Shown one piece after another: positions 19,101 through 27,874 of a DNA stretch of 54,208 nucleotides. Source of the DNA: Chloroflexota bacterium. GTDB taxonomy: Bacteria; Chloroflexota; Ktedonobacteria; Ktedonobacterales; Ktedonobacteraceae. The stretch covers positions 1 through 54,208 of the forward strand of contig CADDYT010000027.1 of assembly GCA_902810755.1 (NCBI GenBank). The letters are read 5' to 3'. Position 1 is the first letter of the stretch, and every line of letters starts with the position of its first letter. Position numbers and translations under genes: made by a program. Under the pieces are notes generated by a model, which saw only the letters and a program-made list of their open reading frames with translations, was not told where the DNA came from and did no database searches.

Positions 19101-21313
19101 AGTTGCTCCCTTTACGCTCCACACGTCGGCTGGACTACGAATCGGCCCTCGATCGATTGGCAGAGCAGTATCCGACTTTCTTACGAGAAGCCCCACTGAT
19201 GGCTGTGCGTACCCTCATTGCCGTTCTGGACGCATCTGAACCGTCCCCACAGGAGGAGACCGCCTCGTTTGATTTTCTGAACGCCCGTGCATCCATTCGG
19301 ATACGCATCGACCGCACCTACCTGCCTCACATCCCTTACGAATGGCCCGAGCGACTCGGGAAAATGCTCAGCAGCCTCAGCATCTATCTGACGCAGATTG
19401 CAGCAAATCCGGAGCGTGGAGAAGAACTCCAGGCAGTGCTTGCTCTACTGGGTGAAGCGAACCGACACGGGGTCCTTTGGAGGCGAGTGGTCATGGAAGG
19501 AGTCAACAACCCCACGACGTTCGGCTATAGGCTCCGCCAATTGACTTGGGCCCTTCCTCTCATGTCCTCCCCAGAAGTGCATGAGGCTATCGCGGACCTG
19601 ATTGCATCGCTGTTTACAAGCCTCGATGTCACAGAGCGCAAGCGTGTTGAGCAAACCATCTGCTCAGTTCCAACGGCATTCTCGCAAGACCGCCGGACGT
19701 TTGGCGAGTATCTCCGAGATCGACTGGTGCGCCGCCTGCCTCAAGAGGCGCTTGTCACCGACGAGATCAGGCAGTTGGCTGCCACACTCGCTCCTGGCGA
19801 TGACGATGATCCCCTTTTCCTCGAAACGGCCTGGTGGAGCGAGGTGCATGAAGAGAGTGGGAAGGAACCGTTTGGTGAGAATCGACAGGCAATACATCAT
19901 TTCATCCAGGTCCACATGCAGTCTGCACCCACGCTTGAGGAATGCAAAGGGATTATTCCCCATCTCCGCTCGCTCTTTGCACAGCTCGAATCCGGTGCTT
20001 CTGAGGGACAAGGAGAAACTGAGCAGCACCTTTCCGCCTGGAGAGACCTATCAGGGGCCTGCCAACTCATGGCAGGGTGTCATGAGGTCACCTGTAGCAG
20101 CGAACTGGGAGCATTGGTATGTGCGGTCCTGCTCCGTGCTGCTTCGCTTCCCTGGCCAAGCGATCTGCCGGGCCGCGTTGAAGCATTCGATAAGAGTCCC
20201 GCATATGGGGGAGAGCCTCGCGAATGTGCAGCCATTGGGCTCACCTGGCTGGCAAGGCATCAGGATTGTACCTCATCGACCGTCTTAGAAGCCATCTGTC
20301 ACCTGAGCGGCGATCAGGTGTCAACGGTTCGCTATCTGATCGCTTTTCATGCCAGGCAGCTCTATCGGTCGGTGCCGGAGACGATGTGGCAGGTGCTCGA
20401 AGAGCGTACTCACGACGACCGCAGTAATGGCGTGTTACAGGGTGTGTTGGACAGTCTGAAGGCGGTTGCCGGAAAAGAACCTGATCGGGCGTCACAACTC
20501 GCTCAGGAGATTTTTGAGCACACGCCGCAAGGGGCGGGAGCCATTGAGGTTCGCAAGGACTGCGCACAGCTCTTCGCCGCTCTCTATCTGTACCGCAACC
20601 ATGCACGGTCCGGGACGCTCATCTTTTCGCTGATCGAGCATCCAGAACAGGCCGTTGAAGAAGTCTGGCAGGTGCTGGCCGTTACGCGGGAGACGCTGAC
20701 ATACGGCGCAATCGAATCCCCAAACGAAGAGCACGAGCAGGTGCGTCAGCGGGGTTGGGACCTGCTGGGCCGAACCGTGACCTCTATACAAGAGGCGCTC
20801 CAGCGTCTCGATGCTCTTGCAGAGGAGGAGAGGCGGGGGCAGAGACAGACACTCTATCGGCTGGCGAATACGCTCGGATCCGATCTCTACCATGCTTCAG
20901 GTGCTGCCGACGCCAATCTCCATCGAGAGCCGGAGCGCCCTCTAGCTGAGAAGCGGCGCTTTTTGGCGGAAGCGGTACCACTGCTTGATCAACTCTCGAC
21001 GTTTGGCATTCCATCCCTGGGACACTCCCTCGCTCAGATGCTCGCCTACCTGGTACCCGCCAACCCCGCCCGCGTCCTCCCTCTTTTCAGCCAGGTAGTC
21101 CTGCGGGTAGCAGAGCGCGGATATAGCTATGAGCCATCCGCGGTCGACCTGCTCGTACGGGTAGTGGAACGCTATCTGGCTGAGTATCGCGAGGTACTCC
21201 AGCAGGACGTGCATGCCCTTCGACTCACCATCGCAATGCTTGACTCTTTTGTCGATGCGGGTTGGCCTGCGGCCTGGCAACTCGTCTACCGCCTCGATAC
21301 GGCTTTTTTCTGA
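16193..21313 (+). CDS. STAND NTPase with N-terminal nucleoside-phosphorylase-fold effector
   Basis: 1706 residues from ATG 16193 (GAAGGGAACAAG upstream). Residues 1-340 read as a PNP/MTA-nucleosidase domain: VDVCIVCALAEEAQAF at the start, MTGICAG and LGDLIVADRTF, AVDMEGAAFG near 280 (ribose-binding Glu) and KGVSDYADSD near 304 (catalytic Asp). A P-loop NTPase follows: VTGSPGSGKSVAL near 412 and FLVIDALDS near 469. The last 1000 residues look like alpha-helical repeats, the usual sensor part. Phosphorylase-fold domains attached to Avs, CBASS and Detocs proteins are known to cleave ATP at the N-glycosidic bond, so abortive nucleotide depletion upon phage sensing is predicted. It lies just after the pPIWI-RE operon. 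Confidence 0.82.
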   Translation: MSGEGLLVDVCIVCALAEEAQAFLDVVSELAQTSFVSGISPLYRYEYRFATIENTRGERLTLYVSWLPRYGPQEMALHLPRVLQEFRPRFAAMTGICAGDKRHVALGDLIVADRTFTFDAGSIEIDADGQRVHRHDTQTYQPDENTLSFARMFDQWKPLVAELPRPPSKRQQRDWLLNRLLDEQTPSIERIPQGELERSAPAWRRLVHELQQGPDPLLLPAMELQERHTIVRLRYGVVPFPYTDPQVASCFIKPMASSSAVHRDDPFSDIQIPVRGAVAVDMEGAAFGRTMASFPQTHWLIVKGVSDYADSDKDDSYHHYASSAAARYLLCFIKEYVTNERLPPFPDQARHVSPSGEPSPHTLIDRLRRHTRHTLDLLSPTSAIVAGTTRVKIPRRCVDVLRRDAEDGSLVVTGSPGSGKSVALFDVVTTLLAEGRDVIFLTAEEADSAGLTVQEIVDALEHWEGDEPAFLVIDALDSTRFGQSDQVLRTLLARVARAGTRWRVIAAMRSFDLSYDDDIQRIFAGTPPDHSFQEQTLGHLRHLAIPSFTQEELDFAGTQAPDLAQLFSEAQPQLRALLMTPFNLRLTGELLQEGIGRQEFTPWRTQVQLLDRYWAHYVTRPDGQRDAREFVLRHACEEMLAARTLQVERVQLSHPAASQALEHLLHSHLLVAWQADDAMLPDDSLLAFSHRILFDYAVTRLLLSGSVDQFVRRLEQSREMCIVIRPSIVYRFQQFWLQSIDAAHTSFWRIVLRIQRERTIPTVGKLIGSSVAATFATDLPALQPLLATLEAEHNEERDAGEAVLRHLIGALIADQRRLGGESAGPWCALVEHMSQSTRLPVLLSARVLLSRLVEQLESLTEEQCCFAGQAARRLLTQAWKTPVWDRLSRHFLLEAVCRTYESDPSAVRASIQRCLDHGHLSMYGDEELPALAQEIPRLAARDPELVVEIYSAAFSYEETSEEATYINRSQLLPLRSTRRLDYESALDRLAEQYPTFLREAPLMAVRTLIAVLDASEPSPQEETASFDFLNARASIRIRIDRTYLPHIPYEWPERLGKMLSSLSIYLTQIAANPERGEELQAVLALLGEANRHGVLWRRVVMEGVNNPTTFGYRLRQLTWALPLMSSPEVHEAIADLIASLFTSLDVTERKRVEQTICSVPTAFSQDRRTFGEYLRDRLVRRLPQEALVTDEIRQLAATLAPGDDDDPLFLETAWWSEVHEESGKEPFGENRQAIHHFIQVHMQSAPTLEECKGIIPHLRSLFAQLESGASEGQGETEQHLSAWRDLSGACQLMAGCHEVTCSSELGALVCAVLLRAASLPWPSDLPGRVEAFDKSPAYGGEPRECAAIGLTWLARHQDCTSSTVLEAICHLSGDQVSTVRYLIAFHARQLYRSVPETMWQVLEERTHDDRSNGVLQGVLDSLKAVAGKEPDRASQLAQEIFEHTPQGAGAIEVRKDCAQLFAALYLYRNHARSGTLIFSLIEHPEQAVEEVWQVLAVTRETLTYGAIESPNEEHEQVRQRGWDLLGRTVTSIQEALQRLDALAEEERRGQRQTLYRLANTLGSDLYHASGAADANLHREPERPLAEKRRFLAEAVPLLDQLSTFGIPSLGHSLAQMLAYLVPANPARVLPLFSQVVLRVAERGYSYEPSAVDLLVRVVERYLAEYREVLQQDVHALRLTIAMLDSFVDAGWPAAWQLVYRLDTAFF

Positions 21314-21593
21314 TTTCTTGAGTAAGGCTCCTGCGTACTGGCAGTCATAGTGCTCGAAGTGCTCAGTCTCACAGTTTCCTGCGTCTTTGCTGCCGACTTG
21401 CCTGTAAATGTTGAGAGATAATGATCTCAACGAGCAACGACAATGAGAAAATTCTGCAATGTCACGCTCCGAACATATAAGGCATACTCTTGCTCGTGCA
21501 AGCAACAAGCCCCTTAGTCGGTAAGGATCACCCTCCTGTTTTTCAGAGAATCCTACAGCAAAGCATGAAGCTGACTTGCAGCAAGGTCTTCTT
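21314..21593. other. Gene-free stretch after the STAND gene
   Basis: Nothing recognisable. No clear terminator hairpin follows the stop codon at 21311-21313. Confidence 0.4.
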
Positions 21594-21689
21594 TCATTTT
21601 CCCGCCCTCTCTTCATCAGGTGGGGGAGGGTCCGGGTCAGGTGGATCAGGCATAGGTTGGTCATCGTCTAAAACTAACCAATACAGCAT
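21594..21689 (-). CDS. Possible 31-residue acidic, proline-rich small protein
   Basis: The ATG at 21689 is preceded by AAAGGAAG at seven-base spacing and reads 31 codons to TGA at 21594. The peptide starts with a hydrophobic stretch (MLYWLVLDDD) and continues with alternating Asp and Pro. The opposite strand in the same place gives a Gly/Ser-rich frame, which I regard as the shadow. Function unknown; the ribosome site is the main support. Confidence 0.35.
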   Translation of the reverse strand: MLYWLVLDDDQPMPDPPDPDPPPPDEERAGK

Positions 21690-21821
21690 AGACGCTTCCT
21701 TTCTTGCCAACGTTATCATAAAGCACTACTTATGAGTGTAGCAGAAAACCAACCAGAAAAACTGCATAAAGTTGCAGATTGTCCTTACAAATGAGATTAC
21801 CTATTCTGACCATCACTGCGG

Positions 21822-22301
21822 TTATGAGCCAGCTTTCTCTGAAGCTGCAAAAGACAGGATATAGGCATCAAGATCAGGATGATTGGCGAGCTTCCTCAGC
21901 GGTTGAGGAGGGCTGACAATGCCTAATTTCCGCAAATCGGCTAGTTGTTCTAAGGCCACCACGCCTACTGCCAGCGGGTCAAGAACGGTTTCATCCTCTG
22001 CGACTGCCCGCTCAATCTTCCAGAGACCACGCAGGTAGAGCGCATCCTGCGTGTAACACACGCCCGCCTGTTCAAGGTCAGGGACGCCGCGATACGTCCA
22101 CAAACAGATGGAGTAAGCATGCCTGTCCACGGCCTCTCGTGTTTTCTCCACGTTGGCGTTGGGGTGCTGAAGTAACTGGTAGAGCAGGTACAATGAAGCA
22201 AAGAAGCGGTGGAGGGACAGGAATGTCTGCGGCAGCACCAGTATGCCGCTTGCTAATCCGGTGGCCAGTGTTGCCGTCCAGATGGCAGTATTGAGATTCA
22301 C
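21822..22301 (-). pseudogene. C-terminal remnant of a DUF1704-like protein
   Basis: 159 codons. HAYSICLWTYRGVPDLEQAGVCYTQDALYLRG and the later LDPLAVGVVALEQLADLRKLG follow the pattern of the C-terminal part of DUF1704 (QEGLA-motif, MATCAP-like metallopeptidase) proteins, which have R-x-F-R-G, then F-T-K-D-x-x-Y-L-R-G, then a G-K-x-A-L-E-x-L helix. The catalytic HExxH half expected upstream is absent, and the frame upstream is broken, so this is probably a truncated relic. The match is from memory and could be wrong. Confidence 0.45.
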
Positions 22302-22332
22302 CCGCTTTTATGGAGGTGCTGTAGCTTTGAAG

Positions 22333-22485
22333 CTAACAGTTCAGTTGGTTGTAAGCAACCAGGCTGAGGTAGCCTGGGAAGAAATGTCGGTGCAGGCGAT
22401 GATAAAAAGACTCTACGACTGGGTGCGCTTGCGGATTATCGAAAGCTGCGATGATTTGCCCAGTACCGAGGTCTGGCTACTGCAT
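22333..22485 (-). pseudogene. Broken open frame with good start site
   Basis: AGAGGTG precedes ATG at 22485, but the third codon is TAG (22479-22477). The same frame then stays open for 47 codons with protein-like text (IIAAFDNPQAHPVVESFYHRLH) until TAG at 22335-22333. It may be the decayed front of the gene whose end lies at 21822-22301, or a separate relic. Family not recognised. Confidence 0.3.
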
Positions 22486-22628
22486 GTTTTTCACCTCTTT
22501 TAGTTTTTTCTATCTTTAGTAATATAGGGCAGCAATGGCTTTAAGCATAAGGGGGTTGATGGATTTTAAAAGAAACAGGTGAAAATATCGATTCTTCCTG
22601 CTTTCTTCCCGATTGAGAGAGATTGTTG

Positions 22629-22709
22629 ATGAACATTTATATGGTAGGAGTGCTACAGCAGTTTGGGAAAACAGTGCCATTCATTACAGAAAATAATTGG
22701 GAGTCCTGA
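22629..22709 (+). pseudogene. 26-residue open frame cut off by repeats
   Basis: ATG at 22629 follows GAGAGA by six bases and reads a protein-like peptide (VGVLQQFGKTVPFITENNW) to TGA at 22707-22709, exactly where the tandem repeats begin. It may be the front of a gene interrupted by a mobile-element end. Confidence 0.25.
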
Positions 22710-22750
22710 ATTTTTTCGGAGTTACAGTGAATTTTTCGCCGTTGCAGTGA
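22710..22750. repeat. Two tandem 20-base repeats, IS-end-like
   Basis: 22710-22730 and 22731-22750 share ATTTTTCG(G/C)(A/C)GTT(A/G)CAGTGA, with one extra T in the first. Directly repeated units of this size occur at the ends of IS21-like elements and as transposase sites. No transposase or second end was found. Confidence 0.5.
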
Positions 22751-22902
22751 AAAAGGGTTCTAGCTGCGTGGGATGTTTTTTGGAGTTATGCCAGAAATCG
22801 CACGAATTGTACGAAGGAGGGATCAGTATGGGATAGACGAGTAATACATCTCGTTTACAAACTATGTGCAGTGTGAAGTACGGTGATCTGGTTGAATATC
22901 TC

Positions 22903-22911
22903 TGATACAAT
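22903..22911 (+). promoter_or_regulatory. Extended -10 promoter for the nuclease-STAND gene
   Basis: TGA followed by TACAAT (22906-22911). The -35 region is poor. The leader to the GTG at 23053 would be about 135 bases and contains the palindrome CTGATCAG. Confidence 0.4.
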
Positions 22912-23052
22912 AGATGGGTCATCGGGCAACACGATCAGCCGGAGTCGTCTGGTTACCCCGCTCTGATCAGCGATTTTGTGCAGGTAAACGGTTATGAATC
23001 CTTGCAGAGGACAAGCGGATAATGGTAGAACGAGAGCTAGGAGCGAACCTTT

Positions 23053-26000
23053 GTGACGATAGATGAAATCGGGTGGTCAAAGTTAAAACCATATGACCAC
23101 ACTACCTACCGGAGCTTTGAGGAGCTGTGTTACTGTATTGCGAAAAATCTGTACGGACATCGAGGGCAGTTCACTTCACTCGATGATAGCGGTGGTGGTG
23201 ATGGAGTAGAATTCTATTTAACCTTGCCCAATGGGGACCAGTGGGGATGGCAAGCCAAATTCTACTACCCACAGCCTCGTCTAAAAGAAAGTAACCGGAA
23301 GACGAGCATTACACAATCACTGCGCGTTGCTTGTCAGAGCCATCCCAGACTGACACAGTGGTTTTTGTGTACACCCACCAATTTTACCACAGATGAACAG
23401 CGCTGGTTTGATCAGAAGCTGTCTTCGTCCGTTCCTTCCGATAGGCGGCTGCAAATTGTCCACTGGGGCGAAAGCGATTTCCTCAACTGGCTGGGTACGC
23501 CTGCCTTCATAGGGATACGGAACTATTTTTTCGGGGACCTCGAATTGAGCCTGGACTGGTTTCGCACTCGGATAGCCGCTCAGATTGCCGACGCTGACAG
23601 GAAATACCTTCCCCAGCTCTATACCGAGACCGGCATAGACGCTGTCATTCACGCGCTTCTCGGCGATGCCGATTTCTTACATTATTTAGCACACCAACTC
23701 CCAAAACTCGATCAGCCGATAGAAACGTACCGCCAGGCGCTCAGAGACATGGAGGGCTATTTCAACGCCAAAGGTACTCAACACGAGCAGTCGCCATATA
23801 CTCAATCTCTCACTGCCGCTCGAAATCTCCAGCGTTCTTTAGAACTTGCACAGGCGGATCTCCGGCGTGCCAGTCAACTCGTCGACGAACGACGGATTGA
23901 CCAATTTCAGCAGTATTCCTGGGATGTTCTACGGACTAGCCTGGAGGAGGCACTGGCTATATTTGATACAGGGCAAGCTCCAATCTTCGAGTCGCTTGAG
24001 TCTGAAAGCCAGGCGAAGAATGAAACAGAGGAGCAGCCAGGGCAAAAGGATATCGTGCAGCGGTTGTACCGATTCTCCTGGGCAGCATATGATGCGAGGG
24101 ATATTTTTTATGAAATTCTTGATTTCTGCACCTATATCAAGCGGGCGGACTTTCACATTATAGGCCCGGCCGGAATCGGCAAAACTCACCTTGCGTGTCA
24201 TATCTGTGATAAGCGGTTACTTGATAAACTCCCGGCATTACTGATCGCGGGCCGCTCCTTTAGCGGCGAACGCCCTCTCCGAGAGCAGCTCTTAGCTCTG
24301 CTCGATATCCCCTCGACATACAGCTGGAACGATTTCTTACATGCTTTAGCTATCGCCGCCTCGCTCTATCGCACACGGATCCCTCTGATCATTGATAGCT
24401 TACACGAAGCAACGGCCAATGGTTTGCTCTCTCGTATCTGGGAACGGGAGTTAGCCGGTCTTATTGAGGAGATAGCCAGTACTCCAGGTCTAGTACTGAT
24501 TACTACCTGCCGCACCACATATGTCGACGCCATTTGGTCCGAGAAACCCTCGGCGCACATAGGCGTTCTGGAAGGGTTCCCCCATGATGTTGTGGAGGGT
24601 GCGATCGAGAAGTACTTCTCCTGGTACCACATCAAGGCTGACCTAACGGCTTCCTCGCTCGCTCAGTTTCAGCACCCCCTCTACCTCAAAATCTTCTGTG
24701 AGAGTAAGAACGCCGCCCGCCACGTAGAAAAGCAGGTGTATGTAGGAGAACAGACCCTCTTTGAGGTTTTCGACGACTATTTGAACGCCTGCAACCAGTC
24801 TGTCTGCAGGCTGCTGGGTCTCCATCCTCGTGCGCCAGTCGTTCTCCCTGCTCTCGAGGGGGTTGGGCGCACTATGTGGCAGCACCACAGCCGCAGTATT
24901 CCACTGAAGGAGTTCGTCCAAGTGGTGGATCAGCAGCCCCTTGAGACGCTGGACTGGCAACGTTCAAGATCGCACTGCCTTTTAAGTGAAGGGCTGCTGA
25001 TGTGCCGTGATTGGAGTGGGGGAGAAGAGCTTGTCTCCTTCACGTATGATCTTCTTGGGGGCTATCTCATTGCCCGTGCCCTCCTCCAGCAGATGGCTGG
25101 CGAGGTCGCTGAATTCGTGCAAAGCGGACCTACCACGGACTCGCTTTTCTGCGAGGACTACCAGAAGCTCCACCCGTTGCACGAGGATATTCGTCGCTGC
25201 ATAGCCGCACTGCTGCCTCTTCGTACCAACCAGTACTTGCACGATATTCTTCCGCAGAACAGAGTGGCTTTCGGCGCATCTATCGCCGCACTTTTTGAGG
25301 TGAAGCCGGAGGCCGTGAGTGAGGCGTCAGTACGTCTCATAGGCAAGCTGTTTCGGCTTGTCCAGAACCGGAAGTTCCTCCTTGAAATGGCGATGTCTAC
25401 GGTAGCTCACGTGGGACACCCACTCAACATGCCTTTTTGGATGGAGCTGCTAAAATCTCTTCCTCTTGCGGAGCGCGACCTCAGCTGGACAGAAAATGTC
25501 CGAGAACACGCCGAGGAGCTTGAAAAACGCATCATGTGCTTTGAAATTGCCTGCCTTTGGCAGGACGCCTTATCCCCAACCACCGAGGCGCGCCTGCATT
25601 TAGAGGCATCTTACATCATGTGGATGTTGTCTTCGACTATACACCGACTACGCGATCTGGCAACCCGCGCCCTGTACTGGTATGGGCGTCTCCGACCCGC
25701 TCAGTTCTTCGATATCGTGCTGCTGGCGCTGGAATTGAACGACCCCTATATTTCCGAGCGGATGCTTGCAGCGACCTATGGGGTGGCAATGGCGCGGCAG
25801 GACGACTTCGCCGATCCCTCCTTCGCGGTGGAGATTCTACCGCGGTATGGGCGCAGGCTCTACGAAGCGCTCTTCCGACCGGCTGCTCCCTGCGCTACAA
25901 CGCATTTACTCGCCCGCGACTATGCGAGGAGGACAATCACGATTGCCTTGCTGCACCACCCTGCGTTGCTGACACAAGAGGAAGTCCAGCGAATTACGCC

Positions 26001-27489
26001 GCCTTATACAGAAGGCGGAATCAGAGAGTGGGGCGAAAGCGCCGATAGGAATGCACGGCACTATCGAGATGGGAATCACCCTTTTGGGCTTGGGATCGGT
26101 AATGATGATCCGATGCGATGGCTGGGGCCGTCCATCGATCCCTACCATCAAACTGCGGAATCGAAGCGGGCGACGAGAAACCTCTGGTGGCGTATCAACC
26201 AGCTCGGTTACACTTTTGAGCGATTTCAGGAAGTTGACAGTCGCATCGCCCTCGGTCGCCATTTCGACAACCTGAACAGGGGAGGCACCGATCACTACGG
26301 GAAAAAGTATTGCCAGATTGCGCTCTATGAACTGGCCGGGTACCGAGACGACGCGGGACTGCTCAGGCACGAGGATGATGAGCTGTATGAGCGTAGCGCC
26401 CACATCGATATTGATCCGAGCTTTCCTGCCCCAATTCAGGCATATTCCCTAGTACAGAGCGATTTTTTGGGGGATCGTACGGTTCCAGTCGAGGAGTGGA
26501 TCCTGCGTGGAGGAGAACCCGAGATGCAGCCGTATCTGGTGGTCGACGAACTCTGCGGAGAGTATGGTCCCTGGGCTTTGCTTGATGGATCCGTCTCGCA
26601 GCAGGATACTCAAGCTTCTCGCGAGCTGTTTCTCCTTGCCCGCAGCTTTATCATCAAAACGGAGGAAGCCGAACCTTTCGCTGATCGACTGCAGAGTCAG
26701 GACTTCGGCGATCGGTGGCTTCTAGACATACCGGAAGATTACTATGTCTATGCGGGAGAGATCCCCTGGTGCGATACGTATCCGTTTAGCCGCGAAACCG
26801 AGCTGAAGTTCGTCGTTGACACGGCCACGATAGAGGAGCCAGAAGAGAAGCTGGAACTGTTTCGCGACGGTGAACCCCTTTCCGAAGAAGAAACTGAGGA
26901 CTTTTGGGAGAGCCTCTCCGATCAGGTGATGGTTCGCCCGGGGATGACCGTGACCTGGGGGAGCCACATAGACCCGGACATGGTAATCGAGACGGCCCTC
27001 CAAGGCCGCAGACTGGAAATGAAGCAGCGTGAAGTATTGGTGAAGCGGCAGGTGAGGATATATCAGACTTTTCGAGTCCTGATTCCGGTGCGCAGGAACA
27101 GCTGGGAGGGAGATCACCTTGCAATGGGTGCGGCAGACCGCAGAGGCAACACTCCTGCAAAGGAAATCGCTATGCACCTGGGCTTGTGCGGCCAGCCGCA
27201 GACATTGGACTTCTTTGAAAGCGATGGCAGGCGAGCATCCATTACGTTTCGCTATGGTGACGCATTCCACAATACTCAGCATTTCACCTACCTCCGCAAA
27301 GACTTGCTCGACCGCTTTTTGCGGGAGACCGGAACCGAAATTACCTGGGTTATTTGGGGTCGGCGCGAATATGCTCATTCCGGGGATCTGCCACGAGGGA
27401 AGATTGCTGACGGATACGAAGATCGTAAAAGTTTCCAGAAAACCTTCCACTACGCCCCACCTCCCCCTAACGATGGAGAGGTAGCATGA
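23053..27489 (+). CDS. STAND NTPase with N-terminal restriction-like nuclease (Avs-like)
   Basis: 1478 residues; the start is GTG at 23053 with TAGGAG eight bases upstream. Residues 15-75 hold a PD-(D/E)XK pattern: YRSFEELCYCIA, then GGGDGVEFYL near 47 and WGWQAKFYY near 68 (D, E and Q-x-K). A P-loop NTPase follows: IIGPAGIGKTHLACH near 373 and IPLIIDSLHEA near 445. About 900 residues of helical and mixed sequence follow as likely sensor, ending in a distinct domain (FLRETGTEITWVIWGRREY). This is the architecture of antiviral STAND (Avs) proteins, which cut DNA after binding a phage protein. It is a lone gene between relics and an IS element. Confidence 0.8.
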   Translation: MTIDEIGWSKLKPYDHTTYRSFEELCYCIAKNLYGHRGQFTSLDDSGGGDGVEFYLTLPNGDQWGWQAKFYYPQPRLKESNRKTSITQSLRVACQSHPRLTQWFLCTPTNFTTDEQRWFDQKLSSSVPSDRRLQIVHWGESDFLNWLGTPAFIGIRNYFFGDLELSLDWFRTRIAAQIADADRKYLPQLYTETGIDAVIHALLGDADFLHYLAHQLPKLDQPIETYRQALRDMEGYFNAKGTQHEQSPYTQSLTAARNLQRSLELAQADLRRASQLVDERRIDQFQQYSWDVLRTSLEEALAIFDTGQAPIFESLESESQAKNETEEQPGQKDIVQRLYRFSWAAYDARDIFYEILDFCTYIKRADFHIIGPAGIGKTHLACHICDKRLLDKLPALLIAGRSFSGERPLREQLLALLDIPSTYSWNDFLHALAIAASLYRTRIPLIIDSLHEATANGLLSRIWERELAGLIEEIASTPGLVLITTCRTTYVDAIWSEKPSAHIGVLEGFPHDVVEGAIEKYFSWYHIKADLTASSLAQFQHPLYLKIFCESKNAARHVEKQVYVGEQTLFEVFDDYLNACNQSVCRLLGLHPRAPVVLPALEGVGRTMWQHHSRSIPLKEFVQVVDQQPLETLDWQRSRSHCLLSEGLLMCRDWSGGEELVSFTYDLLGGYLIARALLQQMAGEVAEFVQSGPTTDSLFCEDYQKLHPLHEDIRRCIAALLPLRTNQYLHDILPQNRVAFGASIAALFEVKPEAVSEASVRLIGKLFRLVQNRKFLLEMAMSTVAHVGHPLNMPFWMELLKSLPLAERDLSWTENVREHAEELEKRIMCFEIACLWQDALSPTTEARLHLEASYIMWMLSSTIHRLRDLATRALYWYGRLRPAQFFDIVLLALELNDPYISERMLAATYGVAMARQDDFADPSFAVEILPRYGRRLYEALFRPAAPCATTHLLARDYARRTITIALLHHPALLTQEEVQRITPPYTEGGIREWGESADRNARHYRDGNHPFGLGIGNDDPMRWLGPSIDPYHQTAESKRATRNLWWRINQLGYTFERFQEVDSRIALGRHFDNLNRGGTDHYGKKYCQIALYELAGYRDDAGLLRHEDDELYERSAHIDIDPSFPAPIQAYSLVQSDFLGDRTVPVEEWILRGGEPEMQPYLVVDELCGEYGPWALLDGSVSQQDTQASRELFLLARSFIIKTEEAEPFADRLQSQDFGDRWLLDIPEDYYVYAGEIPWCDTYPFSRETELKFVVDTATIEEPEEKLELFRDGEPLSEEETEDFWESLSDQVMVRPGMTVTWGSHIDPDMVIETALQGRRLEMKQREVLVKRQVRIYQTFRVLIPVRRNSWEGDHLAMGAADRRGNTPAKEIAMHLGLCGQPQTLDFFESDGRRASITFRYGDAFHNTQHFTYLRKDLLDRFLRETGTEITWVIWGRREYAHSGDLPRGKIADGYEDRKSFQKTFHYAPPPPNDGEVA

Positions 27490-27636
27490 AATCTTGCCGG
27501 GAGCCGCTGGAGAGGAAGGAGCTCATCTGAGCAAGTTGGGAAAAATGCTATCCAACTTGACTGTGAGCCGTTATGATAAGCGAACAAGAATACCAAGACA
27601 AGAGAAAGGGTACGCAATGCAGATCGCCGAACTGGG
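27490..27636. other. Short gap after the nuclease-STAND gene
   Basis: No gene supported; rightward frames here lack start signals and run against the transposase relic on the other strand. Confidence 0.4.
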
Positions 27637-27792
27637 TCAACTGGAGATATCCAGATACTGGGCGATCTCGACATCAGTGAAGCCTTCGTCGCTTTTGAGC
27701 AGCACGCGCGCTCGCGTCAGAGTTCGTGCATTGGCTTTGCCTTGTCGCACAAACACCTGCACATGGCTTCTTTCTTCTTCACTGAGGTGCAT
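27637..27792 (-). pseudogene. N-terminal fragment of an IS630-type transposase
   Basis: From ATG 27792 the frame reads 51 residues (LSEEERSHVQVFVRQGKANARTL, then VEIAQYLDIS) matching the first helix-turn-helix of IS630-family transposases, then stops at 27639-27637. It differs from the transposase of the IS next door, so it is a relic of another element. Confidence 0.7.
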
Positions 27793-27874
27793 TTGAGCAG
27801 TTCTTCTCCTTCGTTCTTCTCCTGTTTTTCCTCAGTGTACCACAAAATCAAAATGAACTAACCACTAAGTACAA

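Larger units (their letters stand above)
22486..23052. other. Upstream region of the nuclease-STAND gene
   Basis: AT-rich and without a large gene. It holds a 26-codon frame, a tandem 20-base repeat and an extended -10 promoter, described separately. Confidence 0.4.

Noticed and set aside
21490..21735. Rightward frame encoding a Gly/Ser-rich linker-like segment
   Set aside because: The opposite strand has a small frame with a proper ribosome site; the Gly/Ser text is its reverse complement.
27494..27796. 100-codon rightward frame after the nuclease-STAND gene
   Set aside because: No start signal, and the opposite strand carries recognisable IS630 transposase text over half of it.
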